Source: Bradyrhizobium sp. BRP22 (GTDB lineage Bacteria; Pseudomonadota; Alphaproteobacteria; Rhizobiales; Xanthobacteraceae). From it: 64,000 bases of DNA. The stretch lies in assembly GCF_020194175.1 (NCBI RefSeq), contig NZ_JADYVX010000002.1, forward strand, positions 372,001-436,000, given 5' to 3'. The notes beneath the pieces are model-generated. The model was not told the origin of the DNA. It was given only the letters and a program-made list of their open reading frames with translations, and did not search any database. A program made the translations under genes and the position numbers. Shown piece after piece: positions 15,367-24,464 of this stretch (positions are counted from its first letter, which is position 1; each line of letters starts with the position of its first letter).

Positions 15367-16563
15367 ATGGCCAATGCCTCCGATCCCGTCGTCATCCTTT
15401 CCGCCGCCCGCACGCCGCTCGGCCGTTTCATGGGCGAATTGACGCCGTTCAGCGCCCACAAGCTCGGTTCCCATGTGATCGGCGCGGCGCTGGAGCGGGC
15501 CAAGCTCGCGCCAGAACGTGTCGACGAAGTATTCATGGGCAACGTGCTGCCGGCCGGCCAGGGCCAGGCGCCGGCCCGCCAGGCCGCCCGCGGCGCCAAG
15601 CTGCCCGATGCGACGGGAGCCACCACCGTCAACAAGGTCTGCGGTTCCGGCATGAAGGCGACCATGCTCGGCCACGACATCATCAAGGCCGGCTCGGCCG
15701 AGATCGTGGTGTCCGGGGGCATGGAGAGCATGAGCAACGCGCCCTATCTGCTTGCCAAGGCGCGCGGCGGCTATCGCGCCGGCCATGACCGCATCATCGA
15801 CCACATGATGATGGATGGACTCGAGGACGCCTACGAGACCGGACGCTCGATGGGCGATTTCGGCGAGGCGACGGCGGAAGCCTATCAGTTCACCCGCAAA
15901 GACCAGGACACCTACGCCATGGAGACGCTGACGCGGGCGCGCAAGGCGGTCGAAGGCGGCGCGTTCAAGGCCGAGATCGTGCCGATCACGGTCGCGGAAA
16001 AAGCCGGTCCGCGCGTGATCGCCAATGACGAGCATCCGCTCAAGGTCGATCCCGCCAAGATACCCGGATTGAAGCCGGCATTCCGCGCCAACGGCACCAT
16101 CACACCGGCTGCCTCCTCCGCCAATGCCGACGGCGCCGCGGCGCTGATCCTGGCGAAGCGTTCGCTCGCCGACCGCGACGGGCTGCCGGTGCTCGCCGAG
16201 ATCAAGGGCCACGCCACCCACAGCCAGGAGCCGCAATGGTTCACCACGGCGCCGATTCCGGCGATCCGCAAGCTGCTCGACAAGGTCGGCTGGAGCGTCG
16301 GCGACGTCGATCTGTTCGAGATCAACGAAGCCTTCGCAGTGGTGGCAATGGCCGCGCAGCGCGACCTCGCAATTCCGCGCGACAAACTCAACATCAATGG
16401 CGGCGCCTGCGCGCTCGGCCATCCCATCGGCGCTACCGGCGCGCGGCTGATCGTGACGCTGCTGCATGCGCTGGAAGCACAGAACCTGAAGCGCGGCGTC
16501 GCAGCGCTCTGCATCGGCGGCGGCGAAGCCACCGCGATCGCAGTGGAGCGCGTTGCACATTAG
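15367..16563 (+). CDS. Acetyl-CoA C-acyltransferase (thiolase)
   Basis: 398 residues, full thiolase length. The nucleophilic Cys is in VNKVCGSGMKA (about C91), followed by SGGMESMSNAPYLL and NEAFAVVAMA (His/Asn loop region). The C-terminal GGACALGHPIGATGAR and CIGGGEATA supply the second Cys and the His. It catalyses acetoacetyl-CoA formation or cleavage, or 3-ketoacyl-CoA thiolysis. The sequence is closest in style to biosynthetic/degradative acetyl-CoA acetyltransferases. The 10-bp perfect palindrome ATCATATGAT (15313-15322) lies 45 bp upstream and may be a regulatory site. GGGAGCCCGCC precedes the ATG. Confidence 0.9.
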   Translation: MANASDPVVILSAARTPLGRFMGELTPFSAHKLGSHVIGAALERAKLAPERVDEVFMGNVLPAGQGQAPARQAARGAKLPDATGATTVNKVCGSGMKATMLGHDIIKAGSAEIVVSGGMESMSNAPYLLAKARGGYRAGHDRIIDHMMMDGLEDAYETGRSMGDFGEATAEAYQFTRKDQDTYAMETLTRARKAVEGGAFKAEIVPITVAEKAGPRVIANDEHPLKVDPAKIPGLKPAFRANGTITPAASSANADGAAALILAKRSLADRDGLPVLAEIKGHATHSQEPQWFTTAPIPAIRKLLDKVGWSVGDVDLFEINEAFAVVAMAAQRDLAIPRDKLNINGGACALGHPIGATGARLIVTLLHALEAQNLKRGVAALCIGGGEATAIAVERVAH

Positions 16564-16587
16564 ACAGAGCGTTTTCGCGCGAAGTGT

Positions 16588-16648
16588 CCACGTCCTAAAA
16601 TGAGGGAACTACAGCATTTATGTCATGGTTCCCTGGTGCTAGACGTGG
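16588..16648 (+). terminator. Two-tier stem-loop after the thiolase gene
   Basis: The outer arms are CCACGTC (16588-16594) and GACGTGG (16642-16648). The inner arms are GGGAAC (16604-16609) and GTTCCC (16628-16633). It begins 25 bp after the thiolase stop and ends 43 bp before the MFS start. It is preceded by a 20-base fragment of repeat family D (AGAGCGTTTTCGCGCGAAGT). It is a candidate terminator or another repeat type; there is no T-run. Confidence 0.45.
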
Positions 16649-16690
16649 CAGCCAATTAACAAGACTTCCAGACAAAATTTCTGAGGCTGC

Positions 16691-17983
16691 ATGATCTCGA
16701 ACTGGCTGGCGGCCGCGCTCGGCCGCCGCAAGATTCACTACGGCTGGGTGATGGTCGGCGTCACCTTCCTCACGGCGCTGATCGCCGCCGGCACCGTCGG
16801 CGCACCCGGCGTCTTCATCGTGCCGCTGCAGCAGGAGTTCGGCTGGAGCACCGCGGAGATTTCCTCGGCGCTCTCGATCCGCTTCATCCTGTTCGGATTG
16901 ATGGCGCCGTTCGCCGCGGCACTGATGAACCGCTACGGCCTGCGCAATGTGACCTTGGCGGCGCAGCTCATCGTGGTCTCCGGCCTGCTCGCCTCGCTGG
17001 CGATGACGCAGGTCTGGCAATTGGTGCTGCTGTGGGGCGTGGTCATCGGGATCGGCACCGGCATGACGGCGCTGGTGCTGGGCGCGACGATCGCGACCCG
17101 CTGGTTCGTGGCGCAGCGCGGCCTCGTCATCGGCATCATGACCGCGAGCGTCGCGACCGGGCAATTGGTGTTCCTGCCGCTGCTCGCGAGCCTCACCGAA
17201 CGCTTCGGCTGGCGGATCGCGCTGTCGCTGGTCTGCGTCGCGCTCGGTGCATCCGCCTTCCTGGTGCTGCTTGTCGTGCGCGATCGCCCAAGCGATGTCG
17301 GACTGCGTCCGTTCGGCGATAAAGGGACCGAGCCGCTCCCCGCACCGGCGCCGAGCAACGCACCGATCATGGCGGCGGCGCTTGGCACGCTGCGCGACGC
17401 TTCGAAGTCCCCGGTGTTCTGGATCCTGTTCGCGACCTTCTTCATCTGCGGCGCCTCGACCAACGGCCTGGTGCAGGTGCATCTGATCCCGATGTGCCTC
17501 GACTTCGGCATCCCGCAGGTGCAGGCCGCGAGCCTGCTCGCCGCGATGGGCATTTTCGATTTCTTCGGCACCATCATCTCGGGCTGGCTCTCGGACCGCT
17601 ATGACAACCGCTGGCTGCTGTTCTGGTATTACGGCCTGCGCGGGCTGTCGCTGATATTCCTGCCATTCACCGACTTCTCGTTCTACGGCCTGTCGCTGTT
17701 TGCGATGTTCTACGGGCTGGACTGGATCGCGACCGTGCCGCCAACCGTGCGCCTGACCGCGCAGCGTTTTGGCGCCGAGCGCGCCAATCTCGTCTTCGGC
17801 TGGATCTTTGCCGGACATCAACTCGGCGCCGGGGCGGCCGCCTTCGGTGCCGGCCTGTCGCGCACAGTGTACGCAAGCTATCTGCCCGCCTTCTTCATCG
17901 CTGGCGTACTCTGCCTCATAGCGGCGTCGATCGCGCTGGCGATCAAGCGGCCGGCGCCGAAAGCGGTCGTCGCGGCAGCTTAA
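16691..17983 (+). CDS. MFS transporter, monocarboxylate/oxalate-formate type
   Basis: 430 residues with about twelve hydrophobic helices in two sets of six. A long cytoplasmic loop around residues 200-225 is rich in Pro and Ala (EPLPAPAPSNAP). The N-terminal half has MNRYGLRN after helix 2 and helix 4-5 GIGTGMTALVLGATIATRWF, as in the monocarboxylate porter group. A second signature is SGWLSDRYDNRWLLF. It probably exchanges or imports a small organic anion; the substrate is unknown. The 3' end overlaps the convergent porin gene by 4 bp. ATG 16691 gives the hydrophilic lead-in MISNWLAAALGRRKIHYGW. Confidence 0.85.
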   Translation: MISNWLAAALGRRKIHYGWVMVGVTFLTALIAAGTVGAPGVFIVPLQQEFGWSTAEISSALSIRFILFGLMAPFAAALMNRYGLRNVTLAAQLIVVSGLLASLAMTQVWQLVLLWGVVIGIGTGMTALVLGATIATRWFVAQRGLVIGIMTASVATGQLVFLPLLASLTERFGWRIALSLVCVALGASAFLVLLVVRDRPSDVGLRPFGDKGTEPLPAPAPSNAPIMAAALGTLRDASKSPVFWILFATFFICGASTNGLVQVHLIPMCLDFGIPQVQAASLLAAMGIFDFFGTIISGWLSDRYDNRWLLFWYYGLRGLSLIFLPFTDFSFYGLSLFAMFYGLDWIATVPPTVRLTAQRFGAERANLVFGWIFAGHQLGAGAAAFGAGLSRTVYASYLPAFFIAGVLCLIAASIALAIKRPAPKAVVAAA

Positions 17984-19320
17984 TACGTAATCGTCGTGCG
18001 CACGCCGACCATCACACCATCCTTGATGCGACGTGTCTGCGTGGGATCGTAGGGATCGACCGCGCCGCCGCCGGGATGGGCGATATATTGAAACACCGGT
18101 TGCAGCAGGAAGCCGGGCCTGACCTCGTGCTGATAGGTGACCTCAAAGATCGCCTCGTAGTCGCGGACCGGGTACGGCGTGCCGGTGAAGAGCTGGATGT
18201 CACGGTCGAGAGCGCGGGCGCGGTCGGATATCCGGGCGTAGGTTGCAGCGACGCCGAACCTGTCGTTCGGATGGGCGTCGCTGAATCCGGTGAACAGGAA
18301 GCCACCATCGACATAGGCGCTGACCAGGTTGCGATCGGACGGGCTCACCGAGGCTCGCATGAAGAAGGCGACGCCCTTGTCCGAACCAGGCGCGGCGCGC
18401 GCGAGCAATTGCTCGTAGACCATGAACAATCCCTGATTCCGCCGCCGCCATAGGGCTTCGCCGGAGCTGTCGGGATCGGCGAGCGACAGGCCGTCGGCCG
18501 AGAAGCGCTGATCCGCAAACGACATCATGTGATACCAGCCGCCGCCTGTGATGGTTGCCGGCAACCGGCTCTCGCCGATCTCGAATCTGTATTTGAGCTG
18601 GCCGATCCACCAGGGCGGATCGTTGACGCGAAACAGCAGCCCGTGCGGATTGGCGATCTGCGCATCGTCCGCGTCCGGAGGCGCCGCGGTGCCATCGAAC
18701 AGCGCAAGATAGGCGGTGATCTTGTCCGAGAGCCGCGCCTTGACGCGGATGCCGGGAACGGCAAGCGGCGGCGATGGCCCGCCGGCCGGCAGGTTGATGC
18801 CGGTGATGCCGGGCCAGCCCAGAGCCGAGTTGACGAAGATGTCGTCGTACTTGCTGTCGATGAATTCGATGTCGGAGGCCTGCTGGCCGACGCGGACAGC
18901 GAGCTTGCCGCCGAGCAGTTCCTGCTCGATCCAGAGCTCATAGAGCCGCGTCGCGGGCAACGCCTCGATGCCGGAGACCAGCATCAGATTGCCGACATAG
19001 CTGCGCGACAGGCCGTCGCCATGGATCTGGAACATGTTGGCGTGGAAGGTGGCGCCGGTCCAGCCGATCACCTTTTCCAGATCGATCGTGGTGCCGAGGT
19101 CAAGCCGGCCGGTATAGATCGCGCCCGTGCGCATGCCGCCGGTCACGTTGGCAAGCCCCTCGCCGATATAGGTCAGGCTAAACTGGTAGCCGGCGTCGGC
19201 GAGCCTGTCGCGCAGGTCAATGCTGGCGTCAGGCCGATCGGCCGCGTGCGCCGCAGGCGCGAGGGCAAGAGCGGTGATCGCCGCGAAAACCGTGACCGCG
19301 CGGGTAAGCACTCCATACAT
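17980..19320 (-). CDS. OprB-family carbohydrate porin
   Basis: 446 residues. It has a clear Sec signal peptide (hydrophobic 8-22, cleavage after AAHAA-type sequence near residue 27). The mature part is rich in Gly, Asp and aromatics with alternating beta strands, and LYELWIEQELLGGKLAVRVG and ARLYDKI-like segments are typical of OprB. It ends in a Tyr (TTITY), the usual outer-membrane C-terminal aromatic. It would let sugars or other small solutes cross the outer membrane. It is convergent with the MFS gene with no room for a separate terminator. Confidence 0.82.
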   Translation of the reverse strand: MYGVLTRAVTVFAAITALALAPAAHAADRPDASIDLRDRLADAGYQFSLTYIGEGLANVTGGMRTGAIYTGRLDLGTTIDLEKVIGWTGATFHANMFQIHGDGLSRSYVGNLMLVSGIEALPATRLYELWIEQELLGGKLAVRVGQQASDIEFIDSKYDDIFVNSALGWPGITGINLPAGGPSPPLAVPGIRVKARLSDKITAYLALFDGTAAPPDADDAQIANPHGLLFRVNDPPWWIGQLKYRFEIGESRLPATITGGGWYHMMSFADQRFSADGLSLADPDSSGEALWRRRNQGLFMVYEQLLARAAPGSDKGVAFFMRASVSPSDRNLVSAYVDGGFLFTGFSDAHPNDRFGVAATYARISDRARALDRDIQLFTGTPYPVRDYEAIFEVTYQHEVRPGFLLQPVFQYIAHPGGGAVDPYDPTQTRRIKDGVMVGVRTTITY

Positions 19321-19339
19321 GCAATGAGACCACAGCCCG

Positions 19340-20359
19340 CTACTTCACGATGCCCAGGCGACGCATGATCAGGTAGGCAATGCCGGAGGCGGCGATCATC
19401 AGCACGGCGGCCCAGAGGAAGCCGCCGTCGGCGTCCGTGAACGGCAGTCCCTTGGTGTTCATGCCGAAAATGCCGGTGACCAGCGTCGGCGGCAGCAGCA
19501 GCATGGTCACGACCGACAGCGCGTGCAGATGCCGATTGCTCTCCTCCTCCAGGCGAAAGCGCAACTCTTCCTCGAGCAGGCGGCTGCGTTCGCGAAGCTC
19601 GACGATGGCGTGATCGAGACCGTCGAGCCGCTGCGCAAGCTTTGCGGCATGCAGGCGCAGCGCCGGACTGAGATGGTCCGGGTTCTTCTGCTCCAGCCGG
19701 TGAAACAGGACGCGCAATCCGGTGAGTTGCCGGTGCAGCCGCACGCAGATCCGTCGCAGCCGGCTCAGCTCGGAACGAATCTCGGACCTGGTCTCGCCGG
19801 TCAGGACCTTCTCCTCGATATTGTCGATGTCGATGCCGATCTTGTCGGCCATCCGATCCAGGGTGTCGGCGACTCCGTCGACGATCTTCTCGAGCAGCGC
19901 GGCGACGGTCTCGACCCGATGGCCGCCCTCGAGCACGCGGCGCGCGGCATCCACCGCGCATAGCGCCTGGTGGCGGCCACTGATCAACAGGTGTTCGGTC
20001 ATCGCGAAGCGAAGGAAGCCGGTCTCCTCCGTCGGGGAATCGATCTCGCGTACGAGATCGGAAAACACGCCGTAGACGCAGTGATCGATGGTGTGGAGCT
20101 GCTGGAAATTGTCATGCGACAGCAGCAGATCGCGCGCGAGCGATGGAAGCGGCACGCCGGCAATCCATTGCCGCGTGCGACCATCCGCCAGATTGAAATG
20201 CAGCCAGAGCCTGCCATCATGGCCAAACTCGATCGGCGCATCGATCGGCAGCGATGCAGCACTTCCGTCGCTATGCAGACGGAATGCCCATACCAGACCC
20301 GGAATAATGGGCACGGTATCTGCAGGCACGCTGATAATCTTGACTGGTTCAGCCGACAT
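19340..20359 (-). CDS. zntB: CorA/ZntB-family divalent metal channel
   Basis: 339 residues from ATG 20359 (MSAEPVKIISVP). A large soluble N-terminal domain ends in long charged helices (RLEEESNRHLHALSVVTML). Two C-terminal transmembrane helices carry the GMN motif in VTGIFGMNTKGLPF. The short C-tail ends RRLGIVK. The family moves Mg or Zn, and the overall wording (LWLHFNLAD, LLISGRH near the N-half) fits the ZntB branch. An in-frame start at 20446 would add 29 hydrophobic residues not expected in this family. It lies 19 bp from the OprB start on the same strand. Confidence 0.8.
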   Translation of the reverse strand: MSAEPVKIISVPADTVPIIPGLVWAFRLHSDGSAASLPIDAPIEFGHDGRLWLHFNLADGRTRQWIAGVPLPSLARDLLLSHDNFQQLHTIDHCVYGVFSDLVREIDSPTEETGFLRFAMTEHLLISGRHQALCAVDAARRVLEGGHRVETVAALLEKIVDGVADTLDRMADKIGIDIDNIEEKVLTGETRSEIRSELSRLRRICVRLHRQLTGLRVLFHRLEQKNPDHLSPALRLHAAKLAQRLDGLDHAIVELRERSRLLEEELRFRLEEESNRHLHALSVVTMLLLPPTLVTGIFGMNTKGLPFTDADGGFLWAAVLMIAASGIAYLIMRRLGIVK

Positions 20360-20497
20360 GACCGGACCCAAGCTCAACGCCAGACGCCAGACATAGCAAA
20401 CCCCTGCGCAAGGCAGCGCAATCGATGCAAGGTCCTTTCCCCGCACGCCAACACGCGACGATTGAATTACGCTTCTGTTACAGTTTGATGTCGCGAC

Positions 20498-21280
20498 TTA
20501 CTCCGCCGCGAGACCGGTCGCGACAACCTGCTCGGCTTCCTTGTTGTAGTCGTGCACGACGCGGCCGAACGGCAGCGTCAGATCGGCCAGGAAATGATGT
20601 GCGCCGACGACCCGTCGCACCGGGAAATCCGCAACCGGCGCATTGACATGCGGCACCAGATGCAGCCGGCCGGGGCCGATCCATGAGCCCTTGACGTTGA
20701 TATCGGTCAGATTGATCGCGACGAGCTGGCAGACTTCGAGACGGCCGTCGACACCCGGGATCATCTTCAGATTGATCTGCGTCTTCGACAGCGTCGCGCG
20801 AGTGATCTCGCCATTGCCCGCCATGCTCTCATGCTTGTAGCCCATGGTGCCCATGGCGACGAGCTGGCCGGCATATTCCAGCGTGCCGGTCAGCGTGTCC
20901 TTGACGATCTCGAGCTTGGGATGGGCGTATTTCTTCGGAAAGCCCCAGATCTCCCGGCCCGCCGCAATCGGCGGATCATCGTCGAGGTACATCTGCGAAA
21001 CAAAATTGACCTCTTCGCCGTGCAAGCGCGCCGGGATCACCAGACCGGACTCGGTGTAGCTGCCGAAGCCGGAACTATCAGGCATCTTGATCCATTCGTA
21101 GTGCACGATCGGCTGATCGATCGGCTCGAGCGGCTCGGGCAGCCCGGCACGGATCAGTTCGGGATCGGTCTCGTAGGTAATGACCAGAAATTCGCGATTG
21201 ACGAAGCGGTAAGGTCCTGCGGGATAGCTCGGACCCGCGGCCGGCATCGACGGAAGCTTCAGGAGTTCTTCCCTGCGCAT
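20498..21280 (-). CDS. Acetoacetate decarboxylase-family enzyme
   Basis: 260 residues from ATG 21280, with an AGGGGGG purine run upstream. The family motif is EIWGFPKKYAHPKLE. K116 would be the Schiff-base lysine and K117 its pKa-lowering neighbour, matching K115/K116 of the clostridial enzyme. Residues E77 and R85 (TESGLVIPAR) also fit the active site. It should decarboxylate acetoacetate to acetone and CO2 or act on a related beta-keto acid. It is divergent from a patatin-like phospholipase gene. In related genomes such pairs sit with poly-hydroxybutyrate or ketone-body genes, which are not adjacent here. Confidence 0.88.
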   Translation of the reverse strand: MRREELLKLPSMPAAGPSYPAGPYRFVNREFLVITYETDPELIRAGLPEPLEPIDQPIVHYEWIKMPDSSGFGSYTESGLVIPARLHGEEVNFVSQMYLDDDPPIAAGREIWGFPKKYAHPKLEIVKDTLTGTLEYAGQLVAMGTMGYKHESMAGNGEITRATLSKTQINLKMIPGVDGRLEVCQLVAINLTDINVKGSWIGPGRLHLVPHVNAPVADFPVRRVVGAHHFLADLTLPFGRVVHDYNKEAEQVVATGLAAE

Positions 21281-21433
21281 CGCAAATCCCCCTGTTTGCA
21301 ATTGGTGGCCCAAACGCTAGCGGCGGACATTGACACTGATATGAGGGATTTCCGTCAGCGGCATGACCCGGCGTAGCTGTCATCAGCGCGTCACGGGCAC
21401 ACGGAATCGTTGGCGCGCAGGGAGTGTAAGGAC

Positions 21434-22603
21434 ATGGATGCGCGCAGCCCACATCTCGACCAACAACAAACAATACCCGGTCGCGGCTGGCGGCCGGAGC
21501 GCTGCGAGCGTGTCGCGCTGGTGCTGCAAGGCGGCGGTGCGCTCGGCGCCTACCAGGCCGGCGTCTACCAGGCGCTGCACGAGGCGAATATCGAGCCGGA
21601 CTGGATCTGCGGCGTCTCGATCGGCGCAATCAACTCGGCGATCATCGCCGGCAATCCGCCGGAGCTGCGGCTGGAGCGATTGCACACGTTCTGGGACCGC
21701 ATCACGGGCCGCAAGATCTGGCACTATACGCCTGATGGCGACATCTTCCGCAAGGCGCGCAACTTCACCAGTTCGTTCATGACGACGGTGCTGGGTCAGC
21801 CGGGCTTCTTCTCGCCCCACAACACCAGCCCATGGCTCAGCCCCGCCGGCGCCCGAACCGCCACCAGCTATTACGACACCGCGCCGCTGCGCGAGTCGCT
21901 GCTGGAGCTCGTCGATTTCGACCGCATCAACTCCAAGAAGATGCGCTTCGCGGTCGGCGCGGTGAACGTGCTGTCGGGCAATTTCATCTATTTCGACAAC
22001 GCGCATGACGAAATCATTCCCGAGCACATCATGGCGAGCGGCGCATTGCCGCCGGCGCTGCCGATGGTGAAGGTCGGCACCGACCATTTCTGGGATGGCG
22101 GCATCGTCTCCAACACGCCGCTGCAGCATCTGCTCGACCAGGCCGACAGCCTGAATTCGCTGGTGTTCCAGGTCGATCTGTTCTCGGCCCGCGGCGTGCT
22201 GCCCCGCGACATCCATGACGTGATGGCCCGCCACAAGGACATCATGTATTCCTCGCGCACGCGCTACAACACCGACATGTATCGCAAGACCCACAATCTC
22301 CGCGCCCGCCTCTACAAGGCGCTGTCCAAGATTCCGGACGAGCAATTGTCGGAGGAAGAACGCCACTTGCGCGATTCCAACAGCGCCCTGCCGAGCATCG
22401 CGATCCTGCAACTGATCTATCAGCAGAAGGCCTATGAAGGCCACGCCAAGGATCACGAATTCTCGGGCACCTCGATGCGCGAGCACTGGATGAGCGGCCA
22501 CGAGGACACCAAGCGCACGCTGCAGCGGCGTGACTGGATCAAGATGCCCGAAAACGGCATGGGCATCGTGGTCCACGACGTGCATCGCGAGAGCGAGGTG
22601 TAA
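21434..22603 (+). CDS. Patatin-like phospholipase with DUF3734 C-terminus
   Basis: 389 residues from ATG 21434 (GGAG ahead). The patatin domain is at about 25-220: glycine-rich oxyanion loop LQGGGALGAYQAG, nucleophile elbow GVSIGAINS (S62) and catalytic Asp in WDGGIVSNTP. The remainder (MYSSRTRYNTDM, LLIYQQKAYEGHAKDHEFS-like sequence, EHWMSGHEDTKRTL) matches the DUF3734 extension common in alphaproteobacterial patatins. It is probably a cytosolic or membrane-associated lipid acyl hydrolase. There is no signal peptide. A TTG at 21410 in frame is less likely. Confidence 0.87.
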   Translation: MDARSPHLDQQQTIPGRGWRPERCERVALVLQGGGALGAYQAGVYQALHEANIEPDWICGVSIGAINSAIIAGNPPELRLERLHTFWDRITGRKIWHYTPDGDIFRKARNFTSSFMTTVLGQPGFFSPHNTSPWLSPAGARTATSYYDTAPLRESLLELVDFDRINSKKMRFAVGAVNVLSGNFIYFDNAHDEIIPEHIMASGALPPALPMVKVGTDHFWDGGIVSNTPLQHLLDQADSLNSLVFQVDLFSARGVLPRDIHDVMARHKDIMYSSRTRYNTDMYRKTHNLRARLYKALSKIPDEQLSEEERHLRDSNSALPSIAILQLIYQQKAYEGHAKDHEFSGTSMREHWMSGHEDTKRTLQRRDWIKMPENGMGIVVHDVHRESEV

Positions 22604-22611
22604 TTCTGGGT

Positions 22612-22726
22612 GTCATTGCGAGCGGAGCGACTTGTCCGCCGTAGCTCAACGAGCGTAGGCGGAAGCAATCCGTGCCTCTGCTTGTGGAGAGGTGGATTGC
22701 TTCGTCGCTTCGCTCCTCGCAATGAC
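22612..22726. repeat. Palindromic repeat, family E (GTCATTGCGAG arms), with a nested palindrome
   Basis: The left arm GTCATTGCGAGCGGAGCGAC and the right arm CGCTTCGCTCCTCGCAATGAC are reverse complements. Inside the left half sits a second palindrome, TCCGCCGTAGCTC-AAC-GAGCGTAGGCGGA (22635-22662), so one repeat appears to be inserted in another. It starts 9 bp after the patatin stop. Confidence 0.75.
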
Positions 22727-22757
22727 GGTTGAGGGGCTTCCGCGCGCTCTCTCCCTC

Positions 22758-22881
22758 CGTCGTCCCGGGCTTGACCCGGGACCCATAACCACAGGCTGTT
22801 GTTGACTGCTCCGCTGCAACCGCTTGCTCGCGCCACAACGCCTTCCTGTGGTTATGGGTCCCGGCTCAAGGCCGGGACGAC
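22758..22881. repeat. Palindromic repeat, family C variant (GTCCCGGGCTTGACCCGGGA arms)
   Basis: CGTCCCGGGCTTGACCCGGG, then ACCCATAACCACAGG, is mirrored by CCTGTGGTTATGGGT and CCCGGCTCAAGGCCGGGACG. The 47-base loop is GC-rich and non-coding. Together with 22612-22726 it fills most of the 301-bp gap between two convergent genes; no gene is seen there. Confidence 0.75.
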
Positions 22882-22904
22882 AGTGGTGTCAAACAAAGCG
22901 GCAA

Positions 22905-24464
22905 CTACGGCCTTGTCGACATGCTGCCTGGCGGGCCAACGTTGCGGATCGGCTCCGCGAGACGCGCGAACTCGCAGAGCAGCGAGCGGGTCCTGCGGGG
23001 GTCGATCACCTCCTCGACCCAGAATTTTTCGGCCGAACGGAACGGCGACCGCAGCTTGTTGAGGCGGTCCTCGATCTCCTTCAGCTTCAAAGCCGGATCG
23101 GGCGCCGCCTCGATGTCGGCGCGGTAAGCGGCTTCGATGCCGCCCTCCAGCGGCAGCGAGCCCCAATAGGCCGACGGCCAGGCGTAGCGCATCGAGAAGC
23201 GGTTGGCCGGCTGGTGCACCACGCCGGCGACGCCAAAGGCGTTGCGCACGATGATCGTGCACCACGGCACGGTGCTCTGGTTGACCGCCGCCATCGCGCG
23301 CACGCCATGGCGGATGGTCGCACTCTTCTCCGCCTCGAGCCCGATCATGAAGCCGGGGCAGTCCATCAGGTAAACCACCGGCAGATGGAAGGTCTCGGCA
23401 AAGTCGACCCAGCGGACCACCTTCTGGCAGGCCTCCGCCGTCCACGACCCGCCATAATGGAAGGGATCGCTGGCCAGCAGCAGCACCGCCCTGCCCTCCA
23501 GCCGCGCAAGGCCGACAATGATCGGCTTGCCGAAATTGGCGCTCATCTCGAAGAACGAGCCCTTGTCGACCACCGCGTCGATGATCGGGCGCATCTTGTA
23601 GACCTGCCGCCGGCTGCGCGGCACCGCCTTCATCAGCGATTCCTCGGCCCGTTCAGGATCGTCGGTGCAGGGAATGGTCGGCGGCAGTTCGAACACCGAT
23701 TGCGGCAGATAGGAGAGGAAGCGCCGCGCATAGGCGAATGCTTCCTCCTCGGTCTCGACCGCCTGATCGATCGCGCCGGCGCGGGTCTGGATGTCGGCGC
23801 CGCCAAGCTCCTGCTTGGTCAGATCCTGCCCGAGCCGCTTCACCACCGGCGGGCCCGCGACGAACATCGCGGAGCTCTTGGTCATCACCGAGTAATGCGT
23901 GGCCGCCAGACGCGCCGCGCCGAGGCCTGCGACCGAGCCAAGCCCGAGACCCACGACCGGCACGCGCGCGAGGTTTGCCGTCGTGTACCAGTACCACCGC
24001 GTGCCGCCGACGCCGCCCGGCAGGTTGGCTGCGCCCTTGGTTTCGATCGTCTTCACCGAGCCGCCGCCGCCCGAGCCTTCGATCATGCGGATGATCGGCA
24101 GCCGGAAATCATGCGCCATCTCTTCCGCCATCAACGGCTTGGCGGAGATCGACGCATCGGCCGAGCCGCCGCGCACGGTGAAATCGTCGCCGACCACGAC
24201 GACCGTGCGGCCGTCCACCTTGGCGCGGCCGAACACGCAGTTCGCCGGCGTCAGCTGCTTGAGCTCATTGTTCTCGTCATATTCGGCAATGCCGGAAATG
24301 GCGCCGATCTCGTGGAAGGAGTTCTGATCGACAATCTTGTCGATACGCTCGCGAACAGTAAGCCGGCCTTGATCCCGCTGTCGTTTGACCTTCTCAACGC
24401 CTCCCATCTCGCGCGCGAACGCTTCGCGCCGGGCGAGCTCGTCGAGTTCCGGCTTCCAGTTCAT
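22905..24464 (-). CDS. Biotin-dependent acyl-CoA carboxylase, carboxyltransferase subunit
   Basis: 519 residues with tandem crotonase-like halves. The N-half carries MIEGSGGGGSVKT and GLGLGSVAGLGAARLAATHY. The C-half carries LMDCPGFMIGLEAEKSAT and RNAFGVAGVVHQPANRFS. It transfers CO2 from carboxybiotin to an acyl-CoA (propionyl-, methylcrotonyl- or another). The usual partner biotin carboxylase is not next to it; only a 73-residue biotin carrier lies across the IclR gene. The start at 24464 overlaps the 3' end of the iclR gene by 71 bp in another frame. ATG 24407 is an internal alternative but would remove conserved N-terminal helices. Confidence 0.88.
   Translation of the reverse strand: MNWKPELDELARREAFAREMGGVEKVKRQRDQGRLTVRERIDKIVDQNSFHEIGAISGIAEYDENNELKQLTPANCVFGRAKVDGRTVVVVGDDFTVRGGSADASISAKPLMAEEMAHDFRLPIIRMIEGSGGGGSVKTIETKGAANLPGGVGGTRWYWYTTANLARVPVVGLGLGSVAGLGAARLAATHYSVMTKSSAMFVAGPPVVKRLGQDLTKQELGGADIQTRAGAIDQAVETEEEAFAYARRFLSYLPQSVFELPPTIPCTDDPERAEESLMKAVPRSRRQVYKMRPIIDAVVDKGSFFEMSANFGKPIIVGLARLEGRAVLLLASDPFHYGGSWTAEACQKVVRWVDFAETFHLPVVYLMDCPGFMIGLEAEKSATIRHGVRAMAAVNQSTVPWCTIIVRNAFGVAGVVHQPANRFSMRYAWPSAYWGSLPLEGGIEAAYRADIEAAPDPALKLKEIEDRLNKLRSPFRSAEKFWVEEVIDPRRTRSLLCEFARLAEPIRNVGPPGSMSTRP

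Noticed and set aside
22453..22838. Open frames over the two palindromic repeats after the patatin gene
   Set aside because: Their coding content is repeat sequence and they overlap the 3' end of the patatin gene in antisense.
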